From Litorivita pollutaquae (GTDB taxonomy: Bacteria > Pseudomonadota > Alphaproteobacteria > Rhodobacterales > Rhodobacteraceae), in NCBI RefSeq assembly GCF_003205515.1, contig NZ_KZ826481.1, positions 538,660-602,659 of the forward strand: a DNA stretch of 64,000 bases, given 5' to 3'. Positions within the stretch are counted from its first letter, which is position 1. Each line of letters opens with the position of its first letter. Position numbers and translations under genes: made by a program. Positions 26,596-36,565 of this stretch are shown one piece after another. The notes under the pieces were generated by a model. That model made no database searches. It was given only the letters and a program-made list of their open reading frames with translations, and had not been told where the DNA came from.

Positions 26596-27612
26596 ATGCA
26601 AAGAACCACCGAACCAAAAATGATCTCGGGCACAGCGAATCTGCCGCTGGCCAATGCCATTACCCGTCGTATGTCAATGCACCGTGGGCGCAGCGTCGGA
26701 TTGGTGGATGCGCGGGTCGAACGCTTCAATGATCAAGAAATTTTCGTCGAAGTTTATGAAAACGTGCGCAGCGAGGATATGTTTATTATCCAATCGACCT
26801 CGCGCCCGGCGAATGACAACTTGATGGAATTGCTGATTATTTCCGATGCTCTGCGCCGGTCGTCGGCGAGTCGGATCACCGCCGTGATCCCCTATTTCGG
26901 CTATGCCCGTCAGGATCGCCGAACCAAGGCACGCACGCCCATTTCTGCCAAATTGGTCGCCAATATGTTGGTTGAAGCGGGGATTGAACGGGTTTTGACG
27001 CTGGATCTACATGCCGCGCAGATCCAAGGCTTCTTCGACATTCCGGTGGACAACCTTTACGCGTCGCCGATCTTTGCACTTGATATCAAAGAGCAGTTCA
27101 AAGGCGAATTGGATGACGTGATGGTGGTGTCGCCCGATGTCGGCGGCGTGGCACGGGCCCGCGAATTGGCCAAGCGGATCAATGCCCCGCTCAGCATCGT
27201 TGACAAGCGTCGCGAAAAACCCGGCGAGATCGCGGAGATGACCGTGATCGGGAATGTGACGGGCAAGAAATGTATCATCGTGGACGACATGTGCGACACC
27301 GCCGGAACGCTGTGCAAGGCGGCCGAAGTTCTGTTGGAGAATGGAGCCAGCGAAGTGCATGCCTATATCACCCACGGCGTGATGTCCGGCCCCGCGGTTG
27401 AGCGGGTGAGTAATTCGGTGATGAAATCTTTGGTCATCACCGATTCCATCGAGCCGACCGAAGCCGTAAAGAACGCGCCGAACATTCGCATCCTGCCGAC
27501 CGCACCGATGTTTGCCCAAGCGATTTTGAACATCTGGAGCGGCACCTCGGTGTCGTCCTTGTTCGAGACCGAAACGCTTGAACCCATTTACGAAGGCCTG
27601 TTCAAAGGCTGA
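26596..27612 (+). CDS. prs: Ribose-phosphate pyrophosphokinase
   Basis: Prs makes PRPP from ribose-5-phosphate and ATP for purine, pyrimidine, histidine and tryptophan synthesis. The 338-residue protein has the subunit core [52 protein letters not shown] and the PRPP loop [12 protein letters not shown]. It is somewhat longer at the N-terminus than the common 315 residues. The ATG at 26596 is used; an alternative ATG eight codons later has no better ribosome site. A UUCG hairpin follows. Confidence 0.96.
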   Translation: MQRTTEPKMISGTANLPLANAITRRMSMHRGRSVGLVDARVERFNDQEIFVEVYENVRSEDMFIIQSTSRPANDNLMELLIISDALRRSSASRITAVIPYFGYARQDRRTKARTPISAKLVANMLVEAGIERVLTLDLHAAQIQGFFDIPVDNLYASPIFALDIKEQFKGELDDVMVVSPDVGGVARARELAKRINAPLSIVDKRREKPGEIAEMTVIGNVTGKKCIIVDDMCDTAGTLCKAAEVLLENGASEVHAYITHGVMSGPAVERVSNSVMKSLVITDSIEPTEAVKNAPNIRILPTAPMFAQAILNIWSGTSVSSLFETETLEPIYEGLFKG

Positions 27613-27641
27613 GACCCGTGAAACACAAAACCACGCTTTCG

Positions 27642-27664
27642 GGGCTGCCTTCGGGCGGCCCTTA
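27642..27664 (+). terminator. Hairpin after prs
   Basis: GGGCTGCC pairs with GGCGGCCC across a TTCG tetraloop, 30 bp after the prs stop. The trailing T-run is poor (CTTATG), so termination strength is uncertain. Confidence 0.5.
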
Positions 27665-27730
27665 TGCGTTATAGCCCGCTGATATGGGCCCGCTGAACGG
27701 CGGGCAAGCGGGATCGATTATGGAGAGCTG

Positions 27731-27750
27731 CGCCTCCGGCGGGGATATTT
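27731..27750 (+). repeat. 20-bp intergenic repeat, copy 1
   Basis: CGCCTCCGGCGGGGATATTT occurs here and, in the opposite orientation, at 51068-51087, identical over all 20 bases. The following GAAGAAAGC resembles the sequence after the other copy (ACGGAAAGT). Both copies sit in gaps near gene ends or starts. I recall this type of short repeat from other Rhodobacterales genomes. Confidence 0.75.
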
Positions 27751-27805
27751 GAAGAAAGCAGAACGGGCGGCGCAAGACGCAGGCGAAGGGCGACACGCCG
27801 GGTTC

Positions 27806-28714
27806 TTAGCCGCGCAAGTTCAACGTATGCTCGCGCAGCCAGGCCATAAAGCCGCGCGGATCGCTGTGCAGGCGCTCCATCTGCGCATCGGTCAGCGGCG
27901 CACCGACGATGGGCGATTGCGGTTTGTTCAGCGAATGCACGATTTCATGGAGCAGCAAACCTTGGCGCAGGGTCGAGGAGATGCGGTTTGCAACCTGATA
28001 CCACCGCGAGTTTGCACCGGTGAAATAGACCGGCACAACGCGCGCGCCAGAGCGGCGGATCATTTGCGCGGTGAACACGTTCCAATCGGCTTCGATCGCG
28101 GGACCGAACATGGTTTTCGACGCGGCAACAACTCCCGAAGGAAACAGGCTGATCAAGCCGCCCTCTTTGAGGTGGGCCATGGCTTTGGCGCGCATCTCGA
28201 CAGATTTGCGTTGCGCATCATCCTCATGTGGGAACGGCACAGGGATCATATAGGACGAGGCCACCTCGTCGATACCGGTGAGGAGTGCGCGGGTTAGAAT
28301 TTTGTAGTCGGGGCGTACCCGCCCAATCAAATCGGCCAAAATCATCCCATCGACCATGCCATGCGGGTGGTTTGCAACCACGACCACGGGCCCGTCTTTG
28401 GGAATATGCGCCAATTGTTCGGCAGGGGTGAGCAAATCAATCCCCATCGTGCCAAGTGCAGCCCGCCAGAAGGCCTGACCGGTGGGGGCCCCGTCGCGTT
28501 CGAATTGCTTGACCAAACGCAGGATCGTCAATTTCCCGGTCATCCATTCCATCGTGCGGATGGCGGTGGATTTCAGCGGGCTGTCAAAGGAATTGGCATA
28601 GGTCAGAGAACGGCGGTCGTAGGTGGTAAAGCTAACCGCTTCGGCCGCCCCATCTGTTTGCGCTGCGCTGCTCTGTTGAGAACTCTCTACCACGGTGCCC
28701 CGATTTGTTTTCAC
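27806..28714 (-). CDS. Lysophospholipid acyltransferase family protein
   Basis: This 302-residue protein of the PlsC/LPLAT fold is expected to acylate a lysophospholipid, haemolysin or ornithine-lipid precursor. It shows the catalytic VVVVANHPHGMVDGMILADL (the NHxxxxD motif) and a downstream GGLISLFPSGVVAASKTMFG, equivalent to the FPEGTRS region. The start is a GTG that overlaps the HPr stop (GTGA), so it is coupled to the PTS genes even though no functional link is obvious. The C-terminal half contains the VVPVYFTGANSRWYQ segment usual for the haemolysin-type members. Confidence 0.87.
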   Translation of the reverse strand: MKTNRGTVVESSQQSSAAQTDGAAEAVSFTTYDRRSLTYANSFDSPLKSTAIRTMEWMTGKLTILRLVKQFERDGAPTGQAFWRAALGTMGIDLLTPAEQLAHIPKDGPVVVVANHPHGMVDGMILADLIGRVRPDYKILTRALLTGIDEVASSYMIPVPFPHEDDAQRKSVEMRAKAMAHLKEGGLISLFPSGVVAASKTMFGPAIEADWNVFTAQMIRRSGARVVPVYFTGANSRWYQVANRISSTLRQGLLLHEIVHSLNKPQSPIVGAPLTDAQMERLHSDPRGFMAWLREHTLNLRG

Positions 28715-28989
28715 ATGTCTTCGCCGAAACGGTCCGCGACAAGTGACTCCAGCGCATCGGCCAGAGCAACGGCGTCGGGGCCGGTCGTTTGGACGTCAAT
28801 AGTGGTTCCCTTGGCGGCTGCCAACATCAAAAGTCCCATGATGCTATCGCCCGAGGCGCTGTCGCCATGTTGGGACACTTCGGCAGTGGCATCGAAAGCT
28901 TCGACCACTTCGACGAATTTCGCCGAGGCGCGCGCATGCAGGCCTTTGACATTCACAATCTTCATAGGGCGGGAAACGGTATCGGACAT
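28711..28989 (-). CDS. HPr family phosphocarrier protein
   Basis: This is a 92-residue PTS phosphocarrier. It contains VNVKGLHARASAKFVEVVEA with the phosphoryl-accepting His18, and GDSASGDSIMGLLMLAAAKG with Ser49, the residue an HPr kinase would phosphorylate. It belongs to the nitrogen-type PTS seen in alphaproteobacteria, which has no sugar-transporting EIIBC nearby. Enzyme I (ptsP) is not in the window. It follows the EIIA gene by 6 bp and is coupled to the acyltransferase gene after it. Confidence 0.96.
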   Translation of the reverse strand: MSDTVSRPMKIVNVKGLHARASAKFVEVVEAFDATAEVSQHGDSASGDSIMGLLMLAAAKGTTIDVQTTGPDAVALADALESLVADRFGEDM

Positions 28990-28995
28990 GAATAT

Positions 28996-29388
28996 CTACT
29001 CTGTGCTTACGTTCTGGCTGTCAATATATTTACGACCCGCTTCCATTGCTGCGCGCACGGCATCGCCAACAGAAAGCTGGCGTGATTTCGCCAGTTTAAT
29101 CAGCATCGGCAGATTGGCACCATAGAGAATCCGGCGTCCTTCGGGGGCACAGGCCAGAAGCGACAGATTCGAAGGCGAGCCGCCAAACATATCCGTCACG
29201 ACAACCACGCCATCGCCGGTGTCGACCGCATCCGCAGCAATGCAAATTTCGGATTGCTTGTTGTCGCGGTCATGGTCGGCCTCGATGGCGATCGCCTGAA
29301 TCCCCAACTGAGAGCCAACGACATGCTCAACAGCGGCCAGGTATTCCCGAGCCAACCCTCCATGCGCGACGATAACGATGCCGATCAA
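28996..29388 (-). CDS. PTS EIIA component, mannose/fructose type
   Basis: This is a 130-residue EIIA of the Man family, starting IGIVIVAHGGLAREYLAAVE with phosphorylatable His9, followed by VVVVTDMFGGSPSNLSLLA and GANLPMLIKLAKSR. It is a stand-alone regulatory domain without EIIB, C or D partners, receiving phosphate from HPr. The start is a TTG with AGG a few bases upstream, immediately after the rapZ stop, so it is probably translated as part of the same operon. Confidence 0.94.
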   Translation of the reverse strand: MIGIVIVAHGGLAREYLAAVEHVVGSQLGIQAIAIEADHDRDNKQSEICIAADAVDTGDGVVVVTDMFGGSPSNLSLLACAPEGRRILYGANLPMLIKLAKSRQLSVGDAVRAAMEAGRKYIDSQNVSTE

Positions 29389-29390
29389 GC

Positions 29391-30341
29391 CTATTGTTCC
29401 TCAGTTGACTGCACGCGGGGCGCGCTCTGTTGCGATGCGGTGGGAGATCCCAAGCGCCGCTCTAATTCGCGGTGCCTAATTGACACTTGCCAGCCGCTGT
29501 CTGCAAGAGCCTTTGCCACGGTTTCTGTTAGGGCAACAGAGCGATGTTGACCACCCGTGCACCCAAAGCCGATAGAGAAATGTGCCTTGCCCTCTTCGAT
29601 GTAGGCCGGCAAGAGCATTTGGGTAATATCCAACACTTTGGTGAAGAAATCCTCAAACCGCTTGTCGGTTTGCACATACTCCGCCACCGCCGGATCGCGC
29701 CCGTCAAGACCACGCAATTCCGCCCGCCAATAGGGATTTTGCAAGAAGCGGCAGTCAAACACCATATCCATACCGCGCGGCAGCCCGCGTTTGTAAGAGA
29801 AGGAGTTGATCGATACGGCAAGCGTTTGGCCCTTGGTGGTGGCAAAACCGCGCTCGATCTCTGCGCGCAAATCATGCGGGGTGAGGTCCGAGCTGTCGAT
29901 CAATACGTCGGCGCGGGCGCGGATCGGGCCGAGCAGATCCAATTCGCGTTCGACCCCCTGAGCGGCACTTTCAGCCGGAGCCAGTGGATGGCGACGACGG
30001 GTTTCGGAAAACCGCCGGATCAACACATCGGACCGGCAGTCCAGATACAGCACTTCAAGCGGCACAGCGCCACCGCGCTCGGCAAATCCATCAATGAAAG
30101 AGATCAGCGCATTGGTCGAAAAATCGCGGTTACGCACATCAATGCCAATGGCCAAGGGCCGCCCCACCGGACCATCCAGAAGCCGCGGCATCAACGACAA
30201 TGGCAAGTTGTCAATCGCCTCGTAGCCAAGGTCTTCAAGCGCACGAATGGCTGTGGTGCGACCGGCCCCGGACGGCCCCGTCACCAGCACCAATCGCTGC
30301 GCCGGATTTCCATCCGTATGTGTGTCATCGCTCTGGGCCAT
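29391..30341 (-). CDS. rapZ: RNase adapter protein RapZ (YvcJ family NTP-binding protein)
   Basis: This 316-residue protein of the RapZ/YvcJ family in enterics steers a small RNA to RNase E to control amino-sugar synthesis; the role in alphaproteobacteria is unclear. It has the P-loop [20 protein letters not shown], with Arg where Lys is standard, then [16 protein letters not shown], and the C-terminal [20 protein letters not shown] start at ATG 30341; earlier in-frame codons extend into the hprK region without homology. Confidence 0.93.
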   Translation of the reverse strand: MAQSDDTHTDGNPAQRLVLVTGPSGAGRTTAIRALEDLGYEAIDNLPLSLMPRLLDGPVGRPLAIGIDVRNRDFSTNALISFIDGFAERGGAVPLEVLYLDCRSDVLIRRFSETRRRHPLAPAESAAQGVERELDLLGPIRARADVLIDSSDLTPHDLRAEIERGFATTKGQTLAVSINSFSYKRGLPRGMDMVFDCRFLQNPYWRAELRGLDGRDPAVAEYVQTDKRFEDFFTKVLDITQMLLPAYIEEGKAHFSIGFGCTGGQHRSVALTETVAKALADSGWQVSIRHRELERRLGSPTASQQSAPRVQSTEEQ

Positions 30342-30363
30342 AGCACCGTTCTTCGCCTCAAGT

Positions 30364-30822
30364 TTAATCACTGCGTCCGGCTTTAAGATATTGCAGAATC
30401 GCAGCGGGAAAATGGCTTGTGTCACTATTGTGAAGCAAGGGGAGCGCAATGCCCATGAGGTTTTTGCTGCGTTGCGGCGGCAGACGGTCAATTTCGGTTT
30501 GATCCAGATCGACAATCAACCGCAGGGGGCTGGCGCCCGCTGGGCGTCCATTGAGGATCCCGACAAAGCGCGCTTCGATTCGGCCACGAATATTGGGCGG
30601 GGCATCGGCCATCACCCGCATGTCTTGGCGGGTCAACACGGTGCGATCATCCGCCACCAGCTGCGCGCCGAGTGCCATGAGCTTTAACGCCAGCGCCGAT
30701 TTTCCCCGCCCCGATGCGCCAAGGATCAAAACCGCGCGCCCGTCATAGGCGACGCAGCTGGCATGGCAGGTCTGCGGTGCGGGCGCGGGGGTCACACCCC
30801 CTCCGGTGCCGTCAGACAACAT
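30364..30822 (-). CDS. hprK: HPr kinase/phosphorylase, short alphaproteobacterial form
   Basis: This short protein (152 residues from this start) corresponds to only the C-terminal kinase domain of Gram-positive Hpr[21 protein letters not shown] (Walker A), [30 protein letters not shown], and a C-terminal [14 protein letters not shown]. It is expected to phosphorylate HPr Ser49. Starts at GTG 30843 or 30840 are possible and I could not find a strong ribosome site for any, so the N-terminus is uncertain. It is 33 bp from chvG and leads to rapZ, the usual order in alphaproteobacteria. Confidence 0.9.
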   Translation of the reverse strand: MLSDGTGGGVTPAPAPQTCHASCVAYDGRAVLILGASGRGKSALALKLMALGAQLVADDRTVLTRQDMRVMADAPPNIRGRIEARFVGILNGRPAGASPLRLIVDLDQTEIDRLPPQRSKNLMGIALPLLHNSDTSHFPAAILQYLKAGRSD

Positions 30823-30855
30823 GAGTGAAAAGGATCGCACCACGTGGACATATGA

Positions 30856-32580
30856 TCACACCGGCAGGCCAACAACGAAACGTGCCCCAAGCGGATCGGA
30901 GGTCACATCCGCATCGGTCGGGCGAATGTTTTCGGCCCAAATCACGCCGCCATGGGCTTCGACAATCTGTTTGGAAATCGCAAGGCCAAGGCCGGAGTTG
31001 TTGCCGAAATCATTCTCGGGGCGGTGCGAATAAAACCGTTTGAAAATTTTTGTAAGCGCTTGTTCGGGGATGCCCGGGCCGGTGTCTTCAACCACCACAA
31101 GCACACGGTTTTCACGTTGACGGGCCCAAACGCGGATCGCATCGCCTTCATCGCAAAAGCTGGTGGCGTTGGTGATCAAGTTGACAAAGACCTGCGCCAA
31201 ACGCGCCTCCAGCCCATTGATGACAATCGGTTCCTTGGGAAGATCAGAAATGAAATCAATGCCTTTGCTCTTGGCATCCTCGCCCAAAAATTGGCAAAGG
31301 TTGGTGAGCATATGCAAAAGGTCAAAGCTCTCTTCCTCTTCCTTGACCAATTCACTGTCGAGCCGCGAGGCATTTGATATGTCCGACACCAAACGGTCGA
31401 GACGGCGCACATCATGGTCAATCACATCCAGAAGTTTCTCGCGCTGGTCATCGCGTTTAGCGACCCGCAATGTCCCCACGGCAGAGCGCAGGCTGGCGAG
31501 CGGGTTCTTGATCTCGTGGCTGACATCGGCTGCAAATTGTTCATTGCCGTCGATCCGGTCATAAAGCGCCGACACCATCCCGCGCAAAGCGCCGGACAGG
31601 CGGCCAATCTCGTCGGGACGCGCAGTTAGATCCGGTATGCGAATGCGCCCGGATTGGCCACGCCCACGCTTGTCCGAACCACCGATTTCAGCGGCTGCCG
31701 CGAGATCGGAAATCGGATTGGCAATGGTCGAAGCCAGAACAAGGCTCAGCCCGACAGAGACCAGCGTGGCGATGATGAACATTTGCAACACGCGCTCGCG
31801 CTCTGCAGCAACAAGGTTATCAATCTCGCCCGACGCGCTGGCCAATGCGACGACACCCACGGGTTTGCCCGCCTGCATGATCGGGGTGGTGACGGCGAAA
31901 AACGTGCCGTCCGGTCCCTGCCCCATTTCGACATAGCTGCTGCCTTCGAGGGTAACTGGAACCAATGCGCTGATCTGATCGGCGACGCTGACGGTGCGGA
32001 CCTCGGCATGTTGCGCGGCGAATGCGGAACTCACACCGGCCCACAGCTTTGCCAGAAAATCCGTGATAATCGTCGGATTGTCGGGGCCACGCGTCTCTCC
32101 CGAAACGGGGCCGCGACCGGTGCCTTTGGAGGACCCGATCAGACCCTGCGACGCGTCATACACAAACACCTCGACCGAGGAACGCATATCGAGCCCCGCA
32201 AGCGTGGCGGCGACGTCAACGCCATCACCGCTGGCAAAGGAAACCGGCGCGCCGGAGGGCAATTGCGCCTCGAACACATCGGCGACCAACTCCGCCTCAG
32301 AGACGAGACCGCTGGCGCGTTGCTGCGCAAGGCTGTCGCGCGACGAGTTGAGGTATAGTATCCCCGCCACCAAAACGTTCAACGCGATCAGGTTGAACGT
32401 GATGATCTTGCGGGTCAGCGGCGAGCTTTTCAGCGACAGAAGTCCACGCCGTTCGCGGCGCACGCGAACTTCGTCTTCCACAGTGCCGTTCGGGGCGACG
32501 AAATCATCGCCCAAAACCACATCACCGTCCCGTTTGGAAGGGGCCATGTCGCGCACGCCAATCCTTTCGGCTAGAGCCAT
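30856..32580 (-). CDS. chvG: Sensor histidine kinase ChvG
   Basis: This 574-residue envelope-stress/acid-sensing kinase pairs with ChvI (ChvG/ExoS/BvrS family). Two membrane helices lie at about residues 57-77 and 264-287, flanking a 185-residue periplasmic sensor. A HAMP region follows, then dimerisation/phosphoacceptor ADVSHEIKNPLASLRSAVGT with His355, and the ATPase domain with NLITNATSFCDEGD and VVVEDTGPGIPEQAL. It is 15 bp downstream of chvI. In relatives it acts with the regulator ExoR, which is not seen here. Confidence 0.95.
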   Translation of the reverse strand: MALAERIGVRDMAPSKRDGDVVLGDDFVAPNGTVEDEVRVRRERRGLLSLKSSPLTRKIITFNLIALNVLVAGILYLNSSRDSLAQQRASGLVSEAELVADVFEAQLPSGAPVSFASGDGVDVAATLAGLDMRSSVEVFVYDASQGLIGSSKGTGRGPVSGETRGPDNPTIITDFLAKLWAGVSSAFAAQHAEVRTVSVADQISALVPVTLEGSSYVEMGQGPDGTFFAVTTPIMQAGKPVGVVALASASGEIDNLVAAERERVLQMFIIATLVSVGLSLVLASTIANPISDLAAAAEIGGSDKRGRGQSGRIRIPDLTARPDEIGRLSGALRGMVSALYDRIDGNEQFAADVSHEIKNPLASLRSAVGTLRVAKRDDQREKLLDVIDHDVRRLDRLVSDISNASRLDSELVKEEEESFDLLHMLTNLCQFLGEDAKSKGIDFISDLPKEPIVINGLEARLAQVFVNLITNATSFCDEGDAIRVWARQRENRVLVVVEDTGPGIPEQALTKIFKRFYSHRPENDFGNNSGLGLAISKQIVEAHGGVIWAENIRPTDADVTSDPLGARFVVGLPV

Positions 32581-32595
32581 CGTTAAAACCGGTTG

Positions 32596-33297
32596 TTAGT
32601 CTTCGTTATACCGATACCCGATCCCGTAAAGCGTCTCAATCGCAGAGAATTCGCTGTCGGCCGTGCGCATTTTCTTACGCAGGCGTTTGATATGGCTGTC
32701 GATGGTGCGGTCGTCAACATAGACCTGATCGTCATAAGCGACGTCCATCAATTGATCGCGCGATTTCACAAAACCGGGACGTTGAGCCAGCGCCTGCAAG
32801 AGCAAGAATTCGGTGACCGTCAGGGAAACATCATTGCCCTTCCACGACACCGCGTGGCGCAAAGGGTCCATCCGCAATTCGCCGCGTTCCATCACTTTGG
32901 TTTCTTCGGTTTCGGCAACAACTTCACCGGCGACCGCGTCTTGACGGCGCAACAGCGCGCGGATGCGTTCGACCAGAAGGCGTTGAGAAAACGGCTTTTT
33001 CACGTAATCGTCGGCGCCCATACGCAGGCCAAGCACTTCGTCGATCTCGTCATCTTTCGAGGTCAGGAAGATCACCGGCATCGCGGTTTTCTGGCGCAGA
33101 CGCTGGAGAAGATCCATCCCGTCCATCCGCGGCATCTTGATGTCCAACACGGCCATATCGGGAAGCTTTTTGTTAAAAGCGTCGAGTGCCTGTTGTCCGT
33201 CATGATATGTTTCGACTTCAAAACCCTCTGCTTCGAGGGTCATCGCGACCGACGTCAGAATATTTCTGTCATCGTCCACAAGGGCGATTTTTGACAT
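32596..33297 (-). CDS. chvI: Response regulator ChvI
   Basis: This 233-residue OmpR-type regulator has the receiver domain [20 protein letters not shown] with phospho-acceptor Asp52 ([11 protein letters not shown]), [10 protein letters not shown] and the conserved Lys in YVKKPFS, followed by a winged helix domain ending [17 protein letters not shown] and [14 protein letters not shown]. The AAGGAAT ribosome site and ATG at 33297 are unambiguous. It is divergent from pckA across a 369-bp gap with repeat motifs. This gene order is conserved in Agrobacterium and Sinorhizobium relatives. Confidence 0.97.
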   Translation of the reverse strand: MSKIALVDDDRNILTSVAMTLEAEGFEVETYHDGQQALDAFNKKLPDMAVLDIKMPRMDGMDLLQRLRQKTAMPVIFLTSKDDEIDEVLGLRMGADDYVKKPFSQRLLVERIRALLRRQDAVAGEVVAETEETKVMERGELRMDPLRHAVSWKGNDVSLTVTEFLLLQALAQRPGFVKSRDQLMDVAYDDQVYVDDRTIDSHIKRLRKKMRTADSEFSAIETLYGIGYRYNED

Positions 33298-33666
33298 GGT
33301 AGTATTCCTTGTACTGCTCTAATTGCCTGTTTTTTTCCATCTTTATGCGCCTTTTTGCTTCGCACAGGCAATCCCAAATGCGAATCAGTCCAAGCCCGCA
33401 GCCCTATTTGGGACAAAAAGTTCTTAGGAATGGCTAAATTGCCTCACATTTCTACTGTGACCCCGGTTTGATGGGCGCGCGCAACAAACTGATTGCGCTA
33501 AACTGCAAATGTTTGCGCAAACTGCGCAAAAGCATCCTGTTCCTTTACAGAAACGTCATGTTAAGACGCTGGTTATCGGGCCATCATCGGCCCGTTCGAC
33601 GTTTTGGGTGATCCGACGCCGGTAGAGGAGACCGCCGCACTCACGCGGCTACAGGAGCTTGGCAAT
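33298..33666. promoter_or_regulatory. chvI-pckA intergenic region with TGCGCAAA motif cluster
   Basis: The 369-bp divergent region holds a cluster at 33492-33531: TTGCGCTAA, CTGCAAAT, the palindrome GTTTGCGCAAAC (33511-33522), and TGCGCAAA again at 33523-33530, ten bases after the palindrome's copy. This is a plausible operator array for pckA or chvI carbon control. The left part has AT-rich promoter-like sequence near chvI. No gene is present. Confidence 0.45.
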
Positions 33667-35265
33667 ATGACATTTGGACGGGTAAACCCGAAATTCCGGC
33701 TGGAAGATCAAGGGATCAAGGGTCTGGGCAATGTCTCTTACAATCTTATGGAGCCTGCGCTGATCGAAGCCGCGCTCAAGAACGGCGAAGGCACGCTGGG
33801 CAACGGCGGGGCATTTCTTTGCAGCACCGGCAAATTCACCGGCCGTTCGCCAAAAGACAAACATGTGGTCAAAACCGACAGCGTGGTCGACAGCATCTGG
33901 TGGGAAAACAATGCCGCCATGTCGCCCGAAGGCTTCGACGCGCTCTATGCGGATATGCTCGCGCATATGGAGGGCAAAGATTACCACGTTCAGGATTTGG
34001 TTGGTGGTGCCGATCCGGCGCATTCGATCAATGTCCGTATGGTGACCGAACTGGCATGGCATGGCCTCTTTATACGCCACATGCTGCGCCGCCCCGAACG
34101 TGCCGCACTCGACAACTTCGTCGCGGATTTTACTGTCATCAACTGCCCCAGCTTCCAAGCGGACCCTGCCAAGCATGATTGCCGCTCCGAAACCGTGATC
34201 GCGATGAACTTCGACAAGAAGATGATCTTGATCGGCGGCACTGAATATGCCGGTGAGAACAAGAAATCGGTGTTCACCCTGCTGAACTACCTGTTGCCCG
34301 AAAAAGGCATCATGCCGATGCATTGCTCGGCGAACCACGCTGTTGGCAACCCGGTTGATACGGCAATCTTCTTTGGCCTGTCGGGCACGGGTAAAACCAC
34401 GCTGTCTGCCGACCCGTCGCGCACATTGATCGGCGATGACGAACATGGTTGGTCGGACCGTGGCACCTTTAACTTTGAAGGCGGCTGCTACGCCAAGACG
34501 ATCAACCTCTCGCCCGAAGCCGAGCCGGAAATCTATGCCACGACCAGCAAATTCGGCACCGTGATCGAAAACATGGTCTACGATGAAGAGACCTTCGAAT
34601 TGGATTTCGAAGACAGCTCTTTGACCGAAAACATGCGCTGCGCCTACCCGCTCGAATACATCTCGAACGCGTCGGAAAATGCGATGGGCGGTCATCCCAA
34701 AAATGTGATTTTGCTGACCTGCGATGCCTATGGCGTTTTGCCTCCCATCTCGCGCCTGACACCGGCGCAGGCCATGTATCACTTCTTGTCGGGCTTTACC
34801 TCGAAAACACCGGGCACCGAGCGCGGCGTTGTTGAACCGACCCCGACCTTCTCGACCTGCTTTGGTGCGCCTTTCATGCCGCGCCGTCCCGAAGCCTACG
34901 GCGATCTGTTGCGCGAAAAAATCGCGAAACACGGGGCGACCTGCTGGCTCGTTAATACCGGTTGGACCGGTGGCGCCTTTGGCACAGGATCGCGCATGCC
35001 GATCAAAGCGACCCGCGCCCTTTTGACTGCGGCTTTGGAAGGCACGCTCAACACCGCCGAATTCCGCAAGGATGAGAATTTTGGCTTTGACGTGCCTGTG
35101 GCGGTTGCCGGTGTCGATGACAAATTGCTCGACCCGCGTCAAACATGGGCCGACGGGGCCGCATATGACGCGCAGGCTGCGAAGCTGGTGCAAATGTTCG
35201 CCGATAACTTCGAGCAATATGTGCCCTTCATCGACGACGACGTGAAGGCCGCCGCGATCGGCTAA
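33667..35265 (+). CDS. pckA: Phosphoenolpyruvate carboxykinase (ATP)
   Basis: PckA converts oxaloacetate to PEP for gluconeogenesis. The 532-residue product shows [27 protein letters not shown] and the P-loop [17 protein letters not shown] (residues 235-251), then [11 protein letters not shown] and [14 protein letters not shown], and late [15 protein letters not shown], all canonical. The ATG at 33667 has AGGAG at suitable spacing and starts the recognisable enzyme; the longer open frame back to 33604 is not needed. A strong terminator follows. Confidence 0.98.
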   Translation: MTFGRVNPKFRLEDQGIKGLGNVSYNLMEPALIEAALKNGEGTLGNGGAFLCSTGKFTGRSPKDKHVVKTDSVVDSIWWENNAAMSPEGFDALYADMLAHMEGKDYHVQDLVGGADPAHSINVRMVTELAWHGLFIRHMLRRPERAALDNFVADFTVINCPSFQADPAKHDCRSETVIAMNFDKKMILIGGTEYAGENKKSVFTLLNYLLPEKGIMPMHCSANHAVGNPVDTAIFFGLSGTGKTTLSADPSRTLIGDDEHGWSDRGTFNFEGGCYAKTINLSPEAEPEIYATTSKFGTVIENMVYDEETFELDFEDSSLTENMRCAYPLEYISNASENAMGGHPKNVILLTCDAYGVLPPISRLTPAQAMYHFLSGFTSKTPGTERGVVEPTPTFSTCFGAPFMPRRPEAYGDLLREKIAKHGATCWLVNTGWTGGAFGTGSRMPIKATRALLTAALEGTLNTAEFRKDENFGFDVPVAVAGVDDKLLDPRQTWADGAAYDAQAAKLVQMFADNFEQYVPFIDDDVKAAAIG

Positions 35266-35293
35266 GCACCTGCAAACGATTGCACAGAGAGAT

Positions 35294-35323
35294 ACCCCGT
35301 CGCGCATTGCGGCGGGGTTTTTT
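35294..35323 (+). terminator. Intrinsic terminator of pckA
   Basis: ACCCCGTCGC pairs with GCGGCGGGGT (one T-G wobble) around a 5-nt loop, followed by six Ts, about 30 bp after the stop. Confidence 0.9.
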
Positions 35324-35609
35324 AATGCGCTTCGGGCTGTCATGTGCTTATGGTTCCGTCCGCGTCGGTGACCGATGCCCCCACATGCATATTTCTGCAC
35401 AACGACAACAAAACTACCCGGTTTGACAGCCCTGAGAGTGGGCAACATCGCCCTGCTGGGGTGGATATCATCAACCAGAGATCACCAAAGAATACGGCCC
35501 ATTGGCCGGCGACCGCAGCAGCGGGTTTACCCAATAAGCGCCCTCACTCCATTCCGCTTTTGATTACAGCTTGAGACCCGTCCGGTACGGAGGGGCTCTG
35601 CCGTCCAAG
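35324..35609. other. 286-bp gap between pckA and the TauE/SafE gene
   Basis: After the pckA terminator I see no recognisable gene or strong signal in this stretch. Frames on both strands are short and of no known family. Confidence 0.35.
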
Positions 35610-36392
35610 TCAGGAAAACACAGCGCGCCGGATCAAATTGAGCCCGGCCAACAGCAGCACAATCATCGTTGCCCGGCGAAACTGCGCTTGGTCAATCCGG
35701 TCCTGAAGTCGCAGCCCGATTCCCATGCCAATCAACGCGGGCGCGACCAACATCAGTGAAAACGGCAAGGTTGTGCGGCTGATCACACCGGAGGTGATAT
35801 GCGCGGCCAATAATACCACCGCCCCCAAACCGTAAATCACCCCCTGCACACGCATCTGCTCTTGCTTGGGCGTCTCCATGGCAGTCAAAAGCGCCACCGT
35901 CGGCGGCCCCCAGACACCGGAAAATCCGCCGATAAACCCCGCAAACCCGCCAATGCTGAACTCGACCCGCGCGGAGGGGTGCGCGGCGAGACGCAGCTGT
36001 CTGCCCATCATCTGCGTCACGGCGAATATGGTGATGGGAATGCCGATCGCAGCCAGCATCACCGGCACGGGCAGCACCCGCACCAATTGCGCCGACAACA
36101 TGAGCATCACCGCACCCGCAACGAGAAACCGCCAAAACCGTTTGACCGACTTTCCCGCCGCGCGCGGCCCCTGACGCAACGCCTGCCAGCCATTGGTCAA
36201 CAAGGTCGGCACGATCAATCCGGCCAAGGCCAGTTCCGGCGCAACCCATGCGCCCAATCCCGAAATCATCATCATCGGCATGGCAAAACCAACAAGGCCT
36301 TTGACCACCCCGGCGCCGAGCGCGACAATAAGACAAAGGAGCGCCACCTGCGGTGATAAATCCAATGCGGCGAAAGATGCGTATATGTTCAT
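35610..36392 (-). CDS. TauE/SafE (TSUP) family membrane transporter
   Basis: This 260-residue protein with about eight membrane helices is of the sulfite exporter TauE/SafE group. Typical features are LIVALGAGVVKGLVGFAMPM in the first repeat and GGFAGFIGGFSGVWGPPTVA in the second. Substrates of the group include sulfite, sulfoacetate and other anions, and this one cannot be specified. The ATG at 36392 is used; the GTG two codons earlier is possible. Transcription runs convergent with pckA and divergent from mcd. Confidence 0.88.
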   Translation of the reverse strand: MNIYASFAALDLSPQVALLCLIVALGAGVVKGLVGFAMPMMMISGLGAWVAPELALAGLIVPTLLTNGWQALRQGPRAAGKSVKRFWRFLVAGAVMLMLSAQLVRVLPVPVMLAAIGIPITIFAVTQMMGRQLRLAAHPSARVEFSIGGFAGFIGGFSGVWGPPTVALLTAMETPKQEQMRVQGVIYGLGAVVLLAAHITSGVISRTTLPFSLMLVAPALIGMGIGLRLQDRIDQAQFRRATMIVLLLAGLNLIRRAVFS

Positions 36393-36565
36393 GACCACTC
36401 TTTATCAGCTTTCGCAGGCGCAGCATCTGCAAAATTCAATGCGCAATTTTCGATCAAAACAAACAACAAAGTCGCATAAATGTTGCGCTGCAACTGCTAA
36501 GTGATTAAACCGACCCGAGACAAATATGGACGTGATTCATGGCTCATGACGGACAAGGAAACGCG

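Noticed and set aside
33649-35448. 599-codon minus-strand frame opposite pckA
   Set aside because: It is a shadow of pckA, which is certain on the plus strand.
35266-35609. Possible tRNA or small RNA in the gap after pckA
   Set aside because: I found no T-loop motif, no cloverleaf and no second hairpin beyond the pckA terminator.
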